A DNA stretch of 5,885 nt from Solirubrobacterales bacterium (GTDB lineage Bacteria; Actinomycetota; Thermoleophilia; Solirubrobacterales; Solirubrobacteraceae), in contig QHBV01000038.1 in assembly GCA_003244035.1 (NCBI GenBank), positions 1 to 5,885 on the forward strand, written 5' to 3'. The notes beneath the pieces were generated by a model. It had not been told where the DNA came from. It saw nothing but the letters and a program-made list of their open reading frames with translations, and did no database searches. The first letter of the stretch is position 1, and every line of letters begins with the position of its first letter. Of this stretch, positions 5,416 through 5,885 are shown piece by piece. The position numbers and the translations under genes are program-made.

Positions 5416-5885
5416 ATGCACATAGCCGCGGATCGCATCCGCAACGTGGCGCTCGTCGGCCACCGCGGCAGCGGCAAGACCTCGTTGCACGAGGCGCTGC
5501 TGTTTCAGGCGGGGGCGATCAATCGCCTCGGGTCGGTGGTCGACGGGAGCACCGTCTCGGACTCCGACGCCGACGAGAAGGCACGACAGATGTCGATCTC
5601 CGCGGCGCTGACCTCGTTTCAGTGGCAGGAGCGCAAGGTCAACCTGATCGACACCCCCGGTGACCCGAGCTTCATCGCCGACGCGCTCGGCGCGCTGCGC
5701 GTGTGCGAGTCCGCGGTGTTCGTGGTCAACGCCGTGATGGGCGTCGAGGTCCACGCGATCCGGCTGTGGCAGCGGGCGGCCGAGCTCGACCTCGCCCGGC
5801 TCCTGTTCGTGAACATGCTCGACCGCGAGCGGGCCGACTTCTTCCGGGCGCTCGAGTCGCTCAAGGCGCAGTTCGGCGCCCACGT
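5416..5885 (+). CDS. EF-G-like (EF-G2 type) translational GTPase, N-terminal part
   Basis: The first 156 codons are present; the frame stays open to the window end, so most of a protein of about 650-700 residues is missing. It starts at ATG 5416 behind GAGGAG. The GTPase domain begins at once: P-loop GHRGSGKT at 15-22, the switch II region LIDTPGDPSF at 77-86, and FVNMLDRERADFF at 131-143, matching EF-G's FVNKMDR segment. The overall layout is that of EF-G, which moves tRNA and mRNA through the ribosome, but the details fit the second, divergent EF-G found in many actinobacteria (FusA2/EF-G2). Three positions differ from canonical EF-G: Asp83 replaces the switch II His of DTPGH, Met134 replaces the Lys of NKxD, and the RGITI of switch I reads as RQMSI. 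It is therefore unlikely to be the main elongation factor, and GTP turnover may be slow. Other possibilities are a ribosome-protection or recycling relative; the missing C-terminal domains would decide. Confidence 0.85.
   Translation, partial: MHIAADRIRNVALVGHRGSGKTSLHEALLFQAGAINRLGSVVDGSTVSDSDADEKARQMSISAALTSFQWQERKVNLIDTPGDPSFIADALGALRVCESAVFVVNAVMGVEVHAIRLWQRAAELDLARLLFVNMLDRERADFFRALESLKAQFGAH

Noticed and set aside
4849..5883. 344-codon open frame on the minus strand
   Set aside because: It is antisense to the lipoprotein and EF-G-like genes, both supported by motifs and start signals. Its composition looks like a GC shadow.

Overview
This is a 5.9 kb window of very GC-rich DNA with six genes, all on the + strand and tightly packed, and the two outer genes run off the window edges. 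The gene order, codon use and protein styles point to a high-GC actinobacterium. The WhiG/FliA-type sigma factor next to a Xer recombinase, the actinobacterial-style L,D-transpeptidase and the EF-G2-like GTPase all fit. My guess is the Thermoleophilia/Solirubrobacterales lineage, but that rests on remembered family resemblance and not on a search.

Layout: (1) 1-1332, the C-terminal four-fifths of dihydroxy-acid dehydratase (ilvD), with its 5' end outside the window. (2) 1333-1427, a 95-base gap with a possible stem-loop, a weak promoter candidate and a good ribosome binding site. (3) 1428-3095, a membrane-anchored L,D-transpeptidase with a divided peptidoglycan-binding domain and a C-terminal YkuD domain. 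(4) 3128-4045, a XerC/XerD-type tyrosine recombinase. (5) 4067-4852, a WhiG/FliA-family sigma factor. (6) 4852-5364, a small putative lipoprotein of unknown function whose ATG overlaps the sigma stop codon. (7) 5416-5885, the start of an EF-G-like translational GTPase, cut by the window end.

Genes 3 to 7 are separated by 32, 21, -1 and 51 bases, so they look like one transcription unit. ilvD is probably separate. The unit mixes cell-wall cross-linking, chromosome dimer resolution, an alternative sigma factor, a secreted protein and an unusual GTPase. The xer-sigma neighbourhood recalls the recombinase/whiG arrangement of other actinobacteria, so this is probably an inherited housekeeping cluster and not a mobile island. 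I see no insertion sequence, CRISPR array, tRNA, rRNA or prophage remnant.

The points most worth checking are these. The recombinase and the sigma factor both appear to begin at CTG codons behind strong Shine-Dalgarno sequences, so default gene callers would misplace both starts. The EF-G-like protein departs from canonical EF-G at three GTPase motifs. The L,D-transpeptidase lacks the usual His in its SHGC motif. No clearly new multi-gene system is evident.
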